Shown here piece by piece: positions 36,101 to 46,900 of a stretch of 64,000 nucleotides of DNA. A model generated the notes under the pieces. The model was given only the letters and a program-made list of their open reading frames with translations. It searched no databases and had not been told where the DNA came from. Made by a program: the position numbers and the translations under genes. The first letter of the stretch is position 1. The number at the start of each line of letters is the position of its first letter. Source of the DNA: Alitta virens. Taxonomy: Eukaryota; Annelida; Polychaeta; Phyllodocida; Nereididae. The stretch is from the NCBI GenBank assembly GCA_932294295.1, contig OW028584.1, forward strand, positions 21,483,638-21,547,637, read 5' to 3'.

Positions 36101-39100
36101 ACAAAAAATGAGTGTAAAAAGGTTTTCATACAGGCCTAAAACGAATGCACAATCTAAAGGTTCAAAGCAACCCCTGGAGAAAAGTCATTGTACCTTTATC
36201 TTTCATTTTATTTTATTTGTCAGACAAACTTGTGTTGGAAAATTACGATGTCATGGATGACTGACTTCCTGACGTTTTTTGTGGGAGGTAATTCAAATGT
36301 GTGTGATCATGCTTTATTATTATAATCAGTGCATATTCATTTATATTTATAGTATCCATGTTATGTTTTTCGGTCATGAAACCACAGCAAATACTTTGAG
36401 CTTCATGTTGATGGAAATAGGGAGGCGACCTGAAATCATGAAAAGGTGATTAATAAAAAAATACATTTTCATAGCGCCTGTTTCAGAGAAGATTTCTACT
36501 CGCCGGCGCTTACAGTTAGTTAGTTTGTTTGTCATAAACTATCAATATTCTCAAACAGATCTGAGTTGCCCTTTACAAAGCCACCAACGGGAGCATCAAC
36601 ACCATAAATATCAAAATCGAATGTCCGCTCATCTTCCTAAAGCAATGGCCTATTCCTCCGCCTGGCTCCGGTAGCCGTGTGGAGGAGTGCAGCTTGCTTC
36701 AGGAAGATGGTGTCCTGTGACACAGTACAACCAAATTATCTGTTAAAGATCACCAGCCAATCAGTTTGAAATCACAGGTGGAGCATCAATAAATTTTCTC
36801 ATTCCAAATAATAAAAACTAATCTACCCGCACTCTAATTTAAAAAGCCCAAAAAACTAAACATTTCTTTTTTTGACTTGTCCCATATCTACCATACCCGT
36901 TTAGATTTTGTTTTAAACCAATAGGCCTATATTGGAAATAGAGTAGGTGTCCCTAATTGCGCGAGGAACCTAATTCCGCATTTACCCTCAATCCCAATAA
37001 ACAAATGAATTCAACATGGTCTGTAGTGATGCAATGACAATGAAAAATTAAATTCAAGCAATTGTGGATCAAGATTGCTGGTTTTCATGCGATTAGGTCC
37101 TCACGGAATTAGGAACACTAACTCCACCAATTTTGGTACTTAAAAAATCGGATTTTCTGGTGTTTCACATAAACTATAATTATGAAGTGTAAATAAATAA
37201 CTCACGGTTATTCGAAAAAACAAAGTGTCCAATGGTTTTTTGTAAAACAAATGTGTGTATTAACCTTTTTGGTGTCCTAAAAATACACTGGGGTTTTTTT
37301 AAACAACCAAATTTGTCCCCAAATTTTTTTAGAGTGTGCAGTTATTGATGCAGTATACTTTCAGAGTTCTTTGATAACTAAACTAGTACTGTGGCAACAT
37401 TATTTAAATGTAGTTCATTACTTACAGAATGTACGACGAGGTGGATGAAGTGCTTGGACATAAGCCTAACATTTCTTATGAAGACGTTGGTAAATTGGGG
37501 TACATCAGCCTGGTGTGGAAGGAAACTCTCAGACTTTATCCCATTGCACCTTTTCTTTACCGTCAGGTTGATCCAAATGACTTCTACATTGATGACTACC
37601 ACATTCCAAAGGGCACTACAATTCTGGTAGGTGTCCTTGCAACCCTTTAATACTTGTTAGTCATTACCGAGAGGTGCCGTGGCCTACATGGCCAATTGTG
37701 CCACGTGCGTTTTCCATGCGTTTTGATAAACGCATGGAAAACGCATGGTTTTTGCTTCACTATAATTAGCTAAAAACCATGCGCTTTCCATGCTTTTATC
37801 CTTCTCATGGAAAACGCACGTGGCACATTTGGCCATGTAGAAAGGTTGTAGGTTCGAGCCCCCACCATGGCATGGTTAGGGTTAGGAACTGAGCAGATCC
37901 TCCGTAACTCTTTGCGCCACTCCACCCAGGTGTAAATGGGTGCTCGGCTATAGGCAGTGATGGCAATTGTAAGTGCTTAGCCCCTGCAGGTATTTCTGTG
38001 TAACGGGCTGTATACTCTCCAGGGAGTTGAGAGAGGCTCAAGCTTGAACAGGCCTGCCAAGGGTGTAATTGTAAAAGTCGGTTGAGACTGCTTGGACGGT
38101 GATAACTCGGACTATAAGCTCCATTTACATTTACATTACGCTGGCGTATCACTTGCCAAACAGTCAGTTAGCTATATGTATTGTCATTCTGAATACTGTA
38201 TTACGTACATGTAAAAGTAAAAACTCTAACCTATAACTTTTGTTTTAAATTTCCATATCAACAGACAAGCAGCTATGTATCATCCAGGATTCCAGAGCTT
38301 GTAAAAGATCCCTTGGAATTCAAACCAGAGAGATTCTCACCCGATTCTCCTGAAAGGTAATGCTAAATACGCCTTACGTACATTTTTTAAATTGCCTGAG
38401 ATACTAGTGCAAAAATAATGAAGTCAAAAAGTGACGTGTCCCAAACGTTCGATTTTGCGGTTTTGAAGTTAATCCTTCATAAAAACTCACAACCTTCTTA
38501 ATGCCTGCAATTTTCGTATTGATACTTTTGTAAGTTTCATTTTGTCATCATTTATTTTGTCTACTTTACGGTAATAACTACAAATAACCGAAAATACAAA
38601 ACGGCACCTAAGTGAACGATATATACATGTACTACATTCTTGGTGATATTTACAGTGCGTCTACCACTGGTTTTACAGGGCAGTCAGTAAAATTACATCC
38701 CTCATAGTCAGGAGCTAACTAACTTTTTTGTGTGTCCCCACACCGAAATAACTTATACTCTATTAAACATATTTACCATATTATTTTTACTAATGAGGGA
38801 GATAACTAACATTTTTGTTGGTTCTTCCCCTCTCAGAACAACAGGAAAACTATCTTGGTTGAGTATAACAATAGTTATACTCCACTTAGACTGTTTTCCT
38901 ATTGTTCTGAGCGGGCAATAACCAAAGGAAAATGTGCAAACTGAACTTGTCTTGTGTTATGAAGGCATTATAGCGAAACAAACAATCAAACAAATGAGTA
39001 AATATGCCTAATGGAGTACAAGTTAGTTATGAGTTAACTAAAATTTGTGTTGATTATATCCCTACGGCTTTGACATTGGGATATAACCAACAAAAATGTT

Positions 39101-39906
39101 AGTTACCTCCCGACTTTTCGGGATATAACTATTAATTATCACTTGGTGATTCCAGAAATATTATTCGTTACGTTTCTCCTTAATTGTTATTGACAGTGTG
39201 ATGCTTGATTTTGAACAGGCCGAATGCTTACTCGTTCTTTCCATTTTCACTCGGACCAAGGAACTGCATTGGACAAAATTTTGCTAATGTAAGTATCTTT
39301 TCTCTTCTTTGGTCATGAGTTCTTCAAATTTGTACTTCTTTATCTTCGATAATCTTTATTCTCAAAACATATAACCACACTCTTTATTCTTATGACAACG
39401 TCTCTGGTGATCTTTGTCAACGTCCTTGCCAAAAAGAAATTCTAAATTTTACTACTGAGATTTTTCAAGGCAGCAGCGCTCTAATCATTTGCTAACCTTA
39501 ATTATAAATACCATTTATTTTCAAAAATCTATTACTACATCGAGACCTCGCATGACAGTTAGAAATGTGTTCGAAAATTTAATTGGCTGATATTCTTTGG
39601 TTGGACATGTTCCTGTCAAATGATATTGAATGGCAAGGAGTAATTCATTAAAGATTCGGGTACACAATTGTGTATAATTGTGTTTAAAACCGTGCGACTC
39701 ACAACCACATTATATACATACCTTGCGTGATTCAAGTTTTGTATTAATTTAACTTTCAGCTGGAAGGAAGAATCATTATTGCCAAATTTCTGCAGAACTT
39801 CAAATTCGAACTGGATCCAACCCAATCCTTTGGTGTCTCAGATTATGGAACACTTCGTCCAACAGACGAAGTTCGGGCTAAATTGTCCTGGAGAAAAATC
39901 TTTTGA
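27116..39906 (+). CDS. CYP46A1-like cytochrome P450, 14 exons, reading frame broken in exons 9-10
   Basis: Membrane monooxygenase of the endoplasmic reticulum; the vertebrate relative hydroxylates cholesterol at C24. Exons: 27116-27246, 27696-27773, 28475-28556, 29924-29997, 30745-30831, 31112-31250, 32636-32746, 35196-35352, 36224-36287, 36353 or 36373-36445, 37428-37626, 38265-38356, 39219-39288, 39760-39906. Exon 1 encodes a hydrophobic anchor. GHETTAN (I-helix) is in exon 10, ETLR (K-helix) in exon 11, PERF in exon 12, and FPFSLGPRNCIGQNFA with the haem cysteine in exon 13. Splice phases agree throughout except at exons 9-10. There a TGAC duplication gives TGA at 36262-36264 (299 residues), and the acceptor before GTCATGAAACC reads TTTTTCG, not CAG. 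Discounting both, the exons sum to 499 residues, against 500 for CYP46A1. Pseudogene or assembly error remain open; substrate is inference. Confidence 0.85.
27983..28244. repeat. 262-bp MITE in P450 intron 2
   Basis: Inverted ends AGTGCAGTATAGCGGACCCA (left) and AGTGCAGTATAGCGAACCCA (right, inverted), one mismatch in 20. AAA flanks both ends, possibly the target duplication. The 3' portion matches 47-198. Confidence 0.75.
28850..29005. repeat. dispersed repeat, partner of 10318-10480
   Basis: Lies in P450 intron 3. Shares the ordered CTATTAG, TGATTGG and AGCAGCAGTATTT words with the other copy. Confidence 0.4.
29460..29923. repeat. G tract and CTAT microsatellite in P450 intron 3
   Basis: A run of G at about 29477-29496, a TGGTGCGAAGGTG-type short repeat to 29610, and a (CTAT)n tract near 29852-29873. 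No coding signal. Confidence 0.5.
30026..30207. repeat. foldback with perfect 42-bp arms and two CRE palindromes
   Basis: 30026-30067 and 30166-30207 are exact inverse copies (starting AATGGCGTTCTGTCC). The inverted similarity continues inward through two TGACGTCA sites (30087-30094 and 30139-30146), leaving only a short loop. It lies in P450 intron 4, and the perfect arms imply a young insertion or strong constraint. Confidence 0.85.
30244..30432 (-). mobile_element. tRNA-derived SINE with 14-bp target duplication
   Basis: On the minus strand it opens with a Pol III A-box (TAGCTCAGAGGTAGCGC) and B-box (GGTTCGATTCCC) in tRNA order and spacing. A non-tRNA body containing CTGTCCTAATTAGCCC follows. 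GTAAAGTTAGTAAT flanks both sides (30230-30243 and 30433-30446). A second copy is at 55699-55896. Confidence 0.88.
32465..32590. repeat. dispersed repeat, CCCACCCATGG to GCAGCTGGTCATA
   Basis: Aligns with 41185-41300 over CCCACCCATGG, TAAATGTGTAA, CTTATCATCTCATCATTAC and GGTCATA, and with parts of 4415-4500 and 35785-35830. Confidence 0.5.
33103..33778 (+). pseudogene. Harbinger-associated DNA-binding protein, frameshifted
   Basis: The first part (33103-33429) reads RNWLESIRTSAGKPIKQG, then EKWIIANFGFLEQHI. This resembles the second protein of animal Harbinger elements, a small Myb/SANT- or MADF-like DNA-binding protein needed with the transposase. A second frame (about 33510-33778) has a poly-proline tract, YIFSECLQLDWDTYDDVEAQ and a glutamine-rich tail. 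At least one frameshift separates them. There is no intact start; the first frame opens at GTG. Confidence 0.55.
34136..34537 (-). pseudogene. HARBI1-like transposase, N-terminal fragment
   Basis: Reads RFWVRPWLLRRPQMGQYKRL, then YKNFVRMQPAMFQELL and GPRITKRGTFWRKAL. This is the characteristic N-terminal region of PIF/Harbinger transposases, just before the DDE nuclease. The frame then runs into unrelated sequence and stops, so no catalytic residue is present. It runs opposite to the Myb-like gene, as is common in Harbinger elements. Confidence 0.8.
35583..35720 (-). repeat. decayed copy of the 30244-type SINE
   Basis: Shares GGACAGGCAG..ACCATGGCAATG and GATGAAACAGCCATCCAACTT with the intact copies. 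The tRNA-like head is degraded to AATTAAACCCG.. and truncated. Lies in P450 intron 8. Confidence 0.6.
35785..35830. repeat. dispersed repeat fragment (GACCAGCTGCCAGAGACAGA)
   Basis: Short copy of the family at 4415-4500, same orientation. Confidence 0.45.
35884..36017. repeat. hairpin MITE, copy B (internally deleted)
   Basis: Opposite orientation to copies A and C. One arm is shortened to GCCACGT..GAGAAGGATAAACG; the other is complete and ends ATTGGCCATG, followed by TA. Confidence 0.65.
36629..36710. repeat. short imperfect hairpin in P450 intron 10
   Basis: Arms ATCTTCCTAAAGCAA and TTGCTTCAGGAAGAT lie about 55 bases apart around a GC-richer loop with CCTCCGCCTGG. Origin unknown. Confidence 0.4.
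37669..38130 (+). mobile_element. second type of tRNA-derived SINE, split by a hairpin MITE
   Basis: If 37687-37839 (MITE plus one TA) is ignored, the flanks read GTGGCCTAGAAAGG, a Pol III A-box, followed by GGTTCGAGCCC (37851-37861), a B-box. The non-tRNA body carries CACTCCACCCAGGTGTAAATGG. This SINE differs from the 30244 family. It lies in P450 intron 11. Confidence 0.7.
37687..37837. repeat. hairpin MITE, copy C, with TA target duplication
   Basis: Complete near-palindrome with ends CATGGCCAATTGTGCCACGTG and, inverted, CATGGCCAAATGTGCCACGTG. TA is at 37685-37686 and 37838-37839. Inserted in the A-box of a SINE. Confidence 0.8.
38794..39127. repeat. compound foldback in P450 intron 12
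   Basis: An inner palindrome (about 38831-38920) pairs CTCAGAACAACAGGAAAAC with its inverse. An outer pair, about 38794-38825 and 39092-39120, shares AGATAACTAACATTTTTGTTGG in opposite orientation. GGATATAAC words at the right end recall the foldback at 51282-51402. Confidence 0.6.
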
Positions 39907-40604
39907 TTTGTATCCTCTGAACATCCACCAGCCATGCTTGTGAATGTGAAAAACCACTTTTTTGATAGTTTGTTGCTTGTAGACATTGTATAAAAACTGT
40001 ATCTACTTCTCGTGCTGAACTACAGCTAGTTTCATAAAATACGGTCGACTCTAGCTGTCTGTAGCGACCTGTACCTGGCTGTGGTCTAAATATGCTAAAG
40101 CCAGCTGCTTCTGTCCACTTCTATAGCTAATACTTGGCTTACATCTACCACCAGACAAATATAAACCTTGGTAAATGTAAGAAATTAATCTAATATATCA
40201 TAAATATGTACTTTTTGATTCGGTTTTGAGTAGCCAGCTATGACAGCTTTGTCTAGTTTCAATTTGACGGGCCGTTTTTAATTAAACTAACTGTGTAGTC
40301 ATTGTGATGGCTAAGACACAAATAATAAAAATTGTTTAACATTGGAAGCGTTGCTCTTTTCTTTATTGACTTATTGAGTAAATTTTTTTTTAACAGTAAA
40401 ACCAAGTGTTAGATGTAGTGTGGTCTTTAAGCTAGAGATCAAACTGTATTATGCTGGCACAATGCCAAAAAACTCTGCCAGAGTGAAGGCATATTGCACA
40501 ATATATAGTAAAATTCCCGCATATTATGTAATAATAATTTAAATGGTTACAATGGTGTGGAATGAAAACCAGCATATCTATCTAGCTACCTATCTTTTTA
40601 TCTC

Positions 40605-40638
<34 letters not shown>

Positions 40639-41184
40639 CATCAATCTGTCTATATATGCCCACCGTATGCTAATATCTTTTATTGTTTATGTAATGTACT
40701 AACTGTATTGAACTACTACATACTGTGTACAAATAAAAAATCTTAATCTATCTATGGGTAATTGTGGTGTTGAATGGTTGCATGGCAGTCAAACAGCCCC
40801 CTGCCTGTCAATCACTTTGCAGTGGAACCATATAACAGCTAAAATAGGCCTGTGAGCTGAGTATCATGCATCATTTGAAGTGAAACACCACCTCACTACT
40901 AAAACTCCTTCCTCAACAAAACCACCTGACTAGTAAAACCGGATTAAAGTCCCCACAGAAAATTTGTCATAGATCCATCCGATTTTTCTTTCAGCAGAAT
41001 ATTAAAACTGCATATTTTTATCATTTCTAGAAGTGGAGTTTTGCAATTTCTCACTTTTTGACTGCACTGATATCTTCCAGGTTTACAAATCACTGATAAT
41101 ATAGGCCCATGAGAAGGGCAAGTTATAGGTCTCAATATCAGTGTATAACAAGAAAGTGTCCTGTCTATGCTGAGGCATGAAAGA

Positions 41185-41300
41185 CCCCACCCATGGTGTA
41201 AATGTGTAAAATCTTGTAGACTTCCAAGCCTTATCATCTCATCATTACATCTGCCTCTGAAGGCTGGTCATATAAGCCAGGTAAGCTTCAGGTTCAGTAG
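41185..41300. repeat. dispersed repeat, partner of 32465-32590
   Basis: Same ordered words as the 32465 copy: CCCACCCATGG, TAAATGTGTAA, TTATCATCTCATCATTAC, GGTCATA and a final AGCTTCAG..AGTAGCATT. Confidence 0.5.
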
Positions 41301-43192
41301 CATTGAAAGATTAGCAATAGTTATACACAAAACATTATTTCTGATCACTTGGTAAGCAGAAAACTGCATATTTCTATCGTTTCTAGAAGTGGAGTTCTTC
41401 AAGTAGCCAATTTTTAAATGTATTTCAGAGAAATCACTGATTATTATTAATAATCATAAGAAATCAAGGTTGAAGGTCAAGCCAAGTGCAATTCCTGCAA
41501 AAAAAAAAAAAAATTTAACAATGGTGTGTATCAACCCACACCACTGCAAGGAATTGCACTCTTATGTAATTCAGCAATTACAGTAAGTAAGTAAGTAAGT
41601 TAGTAAGTTAGTAAGTAAAGAAATAAAGAAGTTAAAGAAGGTTAAGAAGTTAAAGAAGTTAAAATAGTTAAAGAAGTTAGAAGTAAACAAAGTAAGTAAA
41701 GGAAATAAAGGAAGTAAAGATGTAAGAAGCAACTAAGTACGGAAAGGGTTATTATAAAATAAGTAATTATGTACATCAGTAAGTGAGCAATTTTGTCATG
41801 TATGGAGCATGGCTTGGGTTCCTGGTACTACTTAGAGCACCTCCATGTTTTCGTCTGATGTGTTTTATTTTTCAATTTGTGAAAATCTAAATAATTGAAG
41901 CAATTTCGTTTGCAATTAGATCAAAGTGCCGCCACCTATAGCGGGAAAAGACAAAACTTCAGTACAGTTGTAGTCCTCAAAATTATGAAACATTATCACA
42001 TATGGAGTGTATTATCGGACACACTGCATATGGCTGTGCATCAATTGTCAATTAATATTTTGCAGTAATTTGTATGGAAAAACCATCATGAAAGCCCAAG
42101 TCAGATCTTGATTCTGTACTAAAAAAATGTATAACCGATAAATAGAAAGAGTCAGAAACTTTTCTTATGTAATATCTAATATTATCTGATATTGTATGTT
42201 AAAATAAACTGTTTCGAAACTGTGACCCTCAGGTAAGTGCTGTGCAACACTAGTTTAGGGGCTAAGTCTGGCCTGGACAGGCCCCATGACACGGATAACA
42301 AAGTTGTGGCCAAAAGTGTTGCAGTGGTCTCTCACACCTGCAGCAACTTAGTCACGTGTCTATTATTACAACCACCACTGCATGACTGCTCTCACCACTA
42401 CTACTACTGCACAAAAAAGCACTTGCATGAGATAATTGTTGTTAATTATCCTCATGCCATATCATAGACAGCTGGATAGCTGGATAGAGTGTGCAAGAGA
42501 GAGAGATAGCTAGATAGCTAGCTAGCTAGATAGATAGATAGAAAGATTTTACTTAGTTCTGTCATTGCCTATAAAGTACTTTGAACTTAAACCTGTTATA
42601 TTTCATAGAACTTTATGGATCTGTCTCAAATAAAATATAAAAAAAGCATGTAATTTTGGAGAATTGACCGTCTACAATTCATTAAAACTATCAGGTGGTT
42701 CAAAGAATGGGTTTCATACAATTTAAACCTAGTTGGGTATATTTAGCTAAGGTAGCCCTGGCCGTTTAAAACTTGGGCATCCATCTTTCATTTTCGAGCA
42801 AATGATAGTTGGTACTCAACTATCTCCCATAATGTTTTAGTGTGAGGCCGGCTTTAATAATTAAGCTGATTCCCCTCCCCAATGTCACCTTGTGAGTGAT
42901 AATTGTATGACCAGTGTCAACATCTTGTGTTAAAGACACTTCTTAAGTTTATAGTGACAGGCCTAATACTTTTGAAGATAATAGGTTCATCTAACATTTT
43001 GGGGCTTGTAGCAGTTAACTATTAAGTCATGTCTATCAACTATATATTGCATAAGGAGTTTATTGCCAGTAATCTAATAACATCATCCAAAAGCTGATTT
43101 ATGTATGCAAGTTACCATAATAAAATTCATGGGATCTTTAGGCCTAAATTGAATCTACGGCCATCGACATCATCAACATCAACAAATGACTA

Positions 43193-43365
43193 TAGATAGA
43201 TAGCTAGTTAGCTAGTTAGCTAGATAGATATATAGATAGATGGATGGATGGATGGATGGATGGATAGATGGATAGATAGATAGATATATAGATGGATAGA
43301 TAGATAGATAGATAGACAGATAGACAGATAGACAGGTAGATAGATAGATAGACAGATAGATAGGA
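43193..43365. repeat. (GATA)n/(GATG)n compound microsatellite
   Basis: About 170 bases made almost wholly of TAGA, TGGA and CAGA tetranucleotide units. Confidence 0.9.
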
Positions 43366-44759
43366 AGTGCACTCACAGAATTACACAAGGAGATGTCACA
43401 CATTTTAGAATAATGTGACTCCATGCACAGTAGGTAGAATTTCTATGTTTCCATTCTTCACCATCCAAAACATTATTTCTTTATAAATTACGCCTATGTA
43501 AATTTAGACTTCTATAAGTCGTCATACAGAGCCTTAGTTGTCAAATGCTTGTTCAACTGGAAGGCAAATATAGTATATTATCATAAAAAGTATGTGACAG
43601 TATGCAGATATTTCCATTTTATATGCACAGAAAAAAGGCCAGGAACGATAGCAGTCGGTATTTAATGGTTTAATTTGGTTTCTTCCTTTTTTTTTTGAGA
43701 ACATAGAATAATACAATAACAAACTACACCATGCATGTGTTAAAAACACTTTTACAAGCTAATTTTCTTCAGGGAGTTTGAAGAGTACAATTGTTCAAAT
43801 AAAATCATCAACACATTTCATGCATGAACACCCTGTGTTCCCTAATGGCCATGCTCATGGCCATCAGATTAGTAGCACCTATTTATGGTGCTATTACAAT
43901 TTTTGATAAATTTAAAGTGAAGTGACCCCCCCCCCCCCCCCCCAGCGGTTTCGCCTTTTACCATTAGCCATCAAGACAAGTATTTAAAGAGATATTGCAT
44001 TGGCGAAGAACAGAAGTCAGGCCACATTATGACTGAGACAGGTAAAAGATTTTTTTTCGAAAATGATATGTCTTAATTGTATTTTAAAACATAAACGCTA
44101 TACTTGTCTATGTCATACAGACTCTACCTTTAACTGCCAGATAAGATAAGATAAGATAAGATAAGATAAAATATGATTAATAACATAATTCTTTGGTCTT
44201 TCTTGGGTTGAGGTTCCTGTCACACCGTTGACACCGACTGATAGACTAACTGATGATATCATTTGTGATGCCCTGGATTGCTGAGGACACTGCAGCTTTG
44301 TAAATAGTTGTGTTACCTACGGCTCTACTAACTGTTTATCATGAAAAGAAAGAAAATTGGGCCAAGGTTGTTTCGTTTGGTAAGCACTGCATGTGATTGA
44401 TGTGATTGAAGGCTTCCTTAGTGTATGAATATCTTATGGGTGATGTTGCCTGATGTTGCCCGAGATCCCAGAGTTTGTGTTTAAATCAACTGATTAGGGT
44501 CTATGAGTGGGCCAATATATTCAAGAAACCAAGGCAGGACCAGGTCTTCCAGGCATTTGCTAAGTGGCATTGATGACAGTTGCTGCATCCAATATTGGTG
44601 CTTACGGCAAAAAAACTAATATCACTATTTCAGATTTTCGAAATTCAAGGTTAATTATATAAAAAAAAAATGTGTAGGTGTATCGCTTATGACATGAACG
44701 GAAACAATTCTGTCCAAATTGTTTCATAAAATGACTTTGAAATCGTGAATAGGCGATGC

Positions 44760-45183
44760 CCTCCTTGTGGTCAATTTGTCAGTAAGGCACATGGCGAGGC
44801 AGATAAATTTGTTTACCAAGTGACAATATCATGTAAGACTTGTTGACAAATAAGTAAGCATTCTGGGTATGGCAGCATGATTGATTTTTGCCAGATAAAC
44901 TGATATAATCTACCAGGTCACCTAATTTGGCCGTAAGTGCTATGTTGTAACGTTCTTCCACCAGCTCGGTTGTTGCTAGATTTCAGATCTTCAATTTGTT
45001 TCTTTTTTTGCAGTAAAATTGTCTTGGCCGAGATTGTTTTAGTCTCTCAGCCGTAACATTGACTCGATTTTGGTAATAATTATATGTGGAAGTTCGCCCA
45101 TCTTGAAATGCACGTTGCCTCTTTTGTACAAGAGATTTGAAATGATCAGAGACCCATGGATGGTCAGATTCACACCTGGTCAC
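44760..45183 (-). pseudogene. LINE fragment between endonuclease and reverse transcriptase
   Basis: The minus strand reads DHPWVSDHFKSLVQKRQRAF, then YYQNRVNVTAERLKQSRPRQFY. This matches the segment just upstream of the reverse transcriptase in many invertebrate non-LTR elements (W-V-T/S-x-x-F-K-x-L-x-x-x-R-Q-x-A-F ... N-R-V-N). Further degraded LINE-like sequence continues to about 44760, with frameshifts and stops. No catalytic motif remains. Confidence 0.55.
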
Positions 45184-45662
45184 AGTTTTTCAAGGTCAAT
45201 GCTTGATCAGTAGACCCTCCAAAACGTTTTCAAAATGCTCATAATGCTGGTGGCAGAATCCCATGGTGCGGCATAAAAACTTGCACCAGCAGCTACTGCT
45301 ACCTCTTCTGTGTATTATCTCAAGTGATAATCATCACATGCAGCTGCAGTCATACACACAAAAGTAATTATAGTCCCACATTATCTTTATTAATATATTT
45401 AATTTTTTCCTCAGGAATTATTGATAATATGGATCTAAATATAGCACATGCACACTTATCACACCTTCCGGTCATTTTCACCTCGGCCTTTGCTTTACAA
45501 GCACTAGATTATGTCACTGATCATACAGTGTTACAGTCACCTTTGCTGACCTTTGCCACGTTAAATTAAACAATTTTTTTTTACAAATTTGTGAACAAAA
45601 CCAACAGATTGAAATAAAAACATGAAAATATTTGAATTCAATTGAATTTTTATAGATATAGA

Positions 45663-46900
45663 TTAAAGAGCATCATGAAATACAACATTCCTTGTGTGCC
45701 TATTTTGACAAAGAACAGCCAATTTTTTGGCAGACCCTACTCTTGAAAGACCCACATACAGTTGTCCATGAGTAAATGGTGGGGTGTTGAGGTCAAGACC
45801 AACTTTCTCAAAGGTCTGGCCCTGATTTTTGTTTATAGTCATTGCAAAACATCAAGCAACAGGAAACTGCAGTTGCTTGAACTGGAATGGTAATGTATTG
45901 GACTCATTGGAGATTATTGGTATTCGAGGTATCATCACCAACTCATTCTTGTATGGTCCCGTGGAGATCTCTGCCTCCATGATATTTGGCTTAAGTTACT
46001 TGATAATACATCGGGTTCCATTTGTTATTCGAGGTGGATCCAGGCTTCTGAGATTAATGATCGGGATTCCTTCTTTCAGTTCTAGGGTTTGGTGTGGCAT
46101 GCCAGGCAACTGACTGTTCATCATCTATGACAGGATATTGGCCATTACCAACATTTTGTGGTGTGGTAGAGAAGTGTTCAGCATCTTGATCACCATGCAT
46201 GAGAGCTCTCATATTGGTGTGAAGATTTACCACTTGTACTTGATCACTGGTAAGATCAGTCTGAAATCACCACACATAAGAACAGGTATTCCTCCCATTG
46301 GTGCATCTTTGTCTCAGATGTCTTGTAAGGTACGATCCAGAGCTTTGAAAACTCTCTTGTGGCTCATCGGTGCTTCATCTATGATGATGGCAGAACATTT
46401 TTTGATGACATTGGCCAAGTCAGTGCCCTTCTTGATACTGCACATTGGTGTATCTGTTCGGTCTAAATTAACGCACGTGGCACATTTGGCCATATATATT
46501 TATATACTAGCTTAATTAGGCTCCCTATCAGGGAGACTAAATAAGCTTTGATCAGGCTTACAGTTAAACATGGAATGCATTGTCCATCTTCCTTGCAAAA
46601 AGTTGCAGCAATGCCACTGCTGGCTGTTGCCAATGCAAGTTTGCCCTGTGATCGTACAGTCGTAAGAATTAAGTTGACTAAAAATGTCTTCCCAGTTCCA
46701 CCCATGGCATCAAGGAACATGATACCACCAGATCCATCTTTAACCAGACTCATGAATTTGTCAAATACGGCACGTTGTTCTGAAGTCAGCTGTTCTTGTC
46801 CTTGTTTTGACATGATTCGCTGCTCATCAACATCATATGCAAGGTGATCATTATTGGCACTGACAATTCGATGTGGTTCTGGCAGACTGAATTTTGACAA
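45663..46900 (-). pseudogene. Helitron RepHel helicase, C-terminal half, broken
   Basis: Minus-strand pieces of a PIF1-type helicase as found in Helitron rolling-circle transposons. 46900-46541 carries Walker A in FLDAMGGTGKTFLVN, then LALATASSGIAAT. About 46440-46250 carries the Walker B motif in IIIDEAPMSHKR and MGGIPVLMCGDFR. About 45990-45663 carries TINKNQGQTFEKVG and LYVGLSRV, ending VVFHDAL and a stop at 45663. In-frame stops interrupt the later pieces (one TGA lies just before CFAMT), and 46471-46540 holds unrelated DNA including a hairpin-MITE end. The Rep endonuclease half is absent. Confidence 0.8.
46471..46493. repeat. terminal fragment of the hairpin MITE, inside the Helitron helicase
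   Basis: ACGCACGTGGCACATTTGGC plus CAT matches the right end of copy C exactly in this stretch. It interrupts the helicase frame between the Walker A and Walker B segments. Confidence 0.6.

Larger units (their letters stand above)
39907..44759. other. intergenic region after the P450, microsatellite-rich
   Basis: Likely P450 poly(A) signal AATAAA near 40324-40329. Otherwise it holds (TCTA)n at about 40590-40640, a dispersed repeat at 41185-41300, degenerate (GTAA)n/(AAGTTAAAG)n at 41581-41760, TAGC/GATA tracts at 42470-42545, a GATA/GATG tract at 43193-43365, a C run near 43926-43944 and (GATAA)n at 44142-44168. No gene recognised. Confidence 0.55.

Noticed and set aside
43212..43424. ORF of repeated IYLSIYLS
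   Set aside because: It is translation of a GATA microsatellite, not a protein.
46138..46515. 125-codon plus-strand ORF
   Set aside because: It is antisense to the Helitron helicase Walker B region, which is recognisable on the minus strand.
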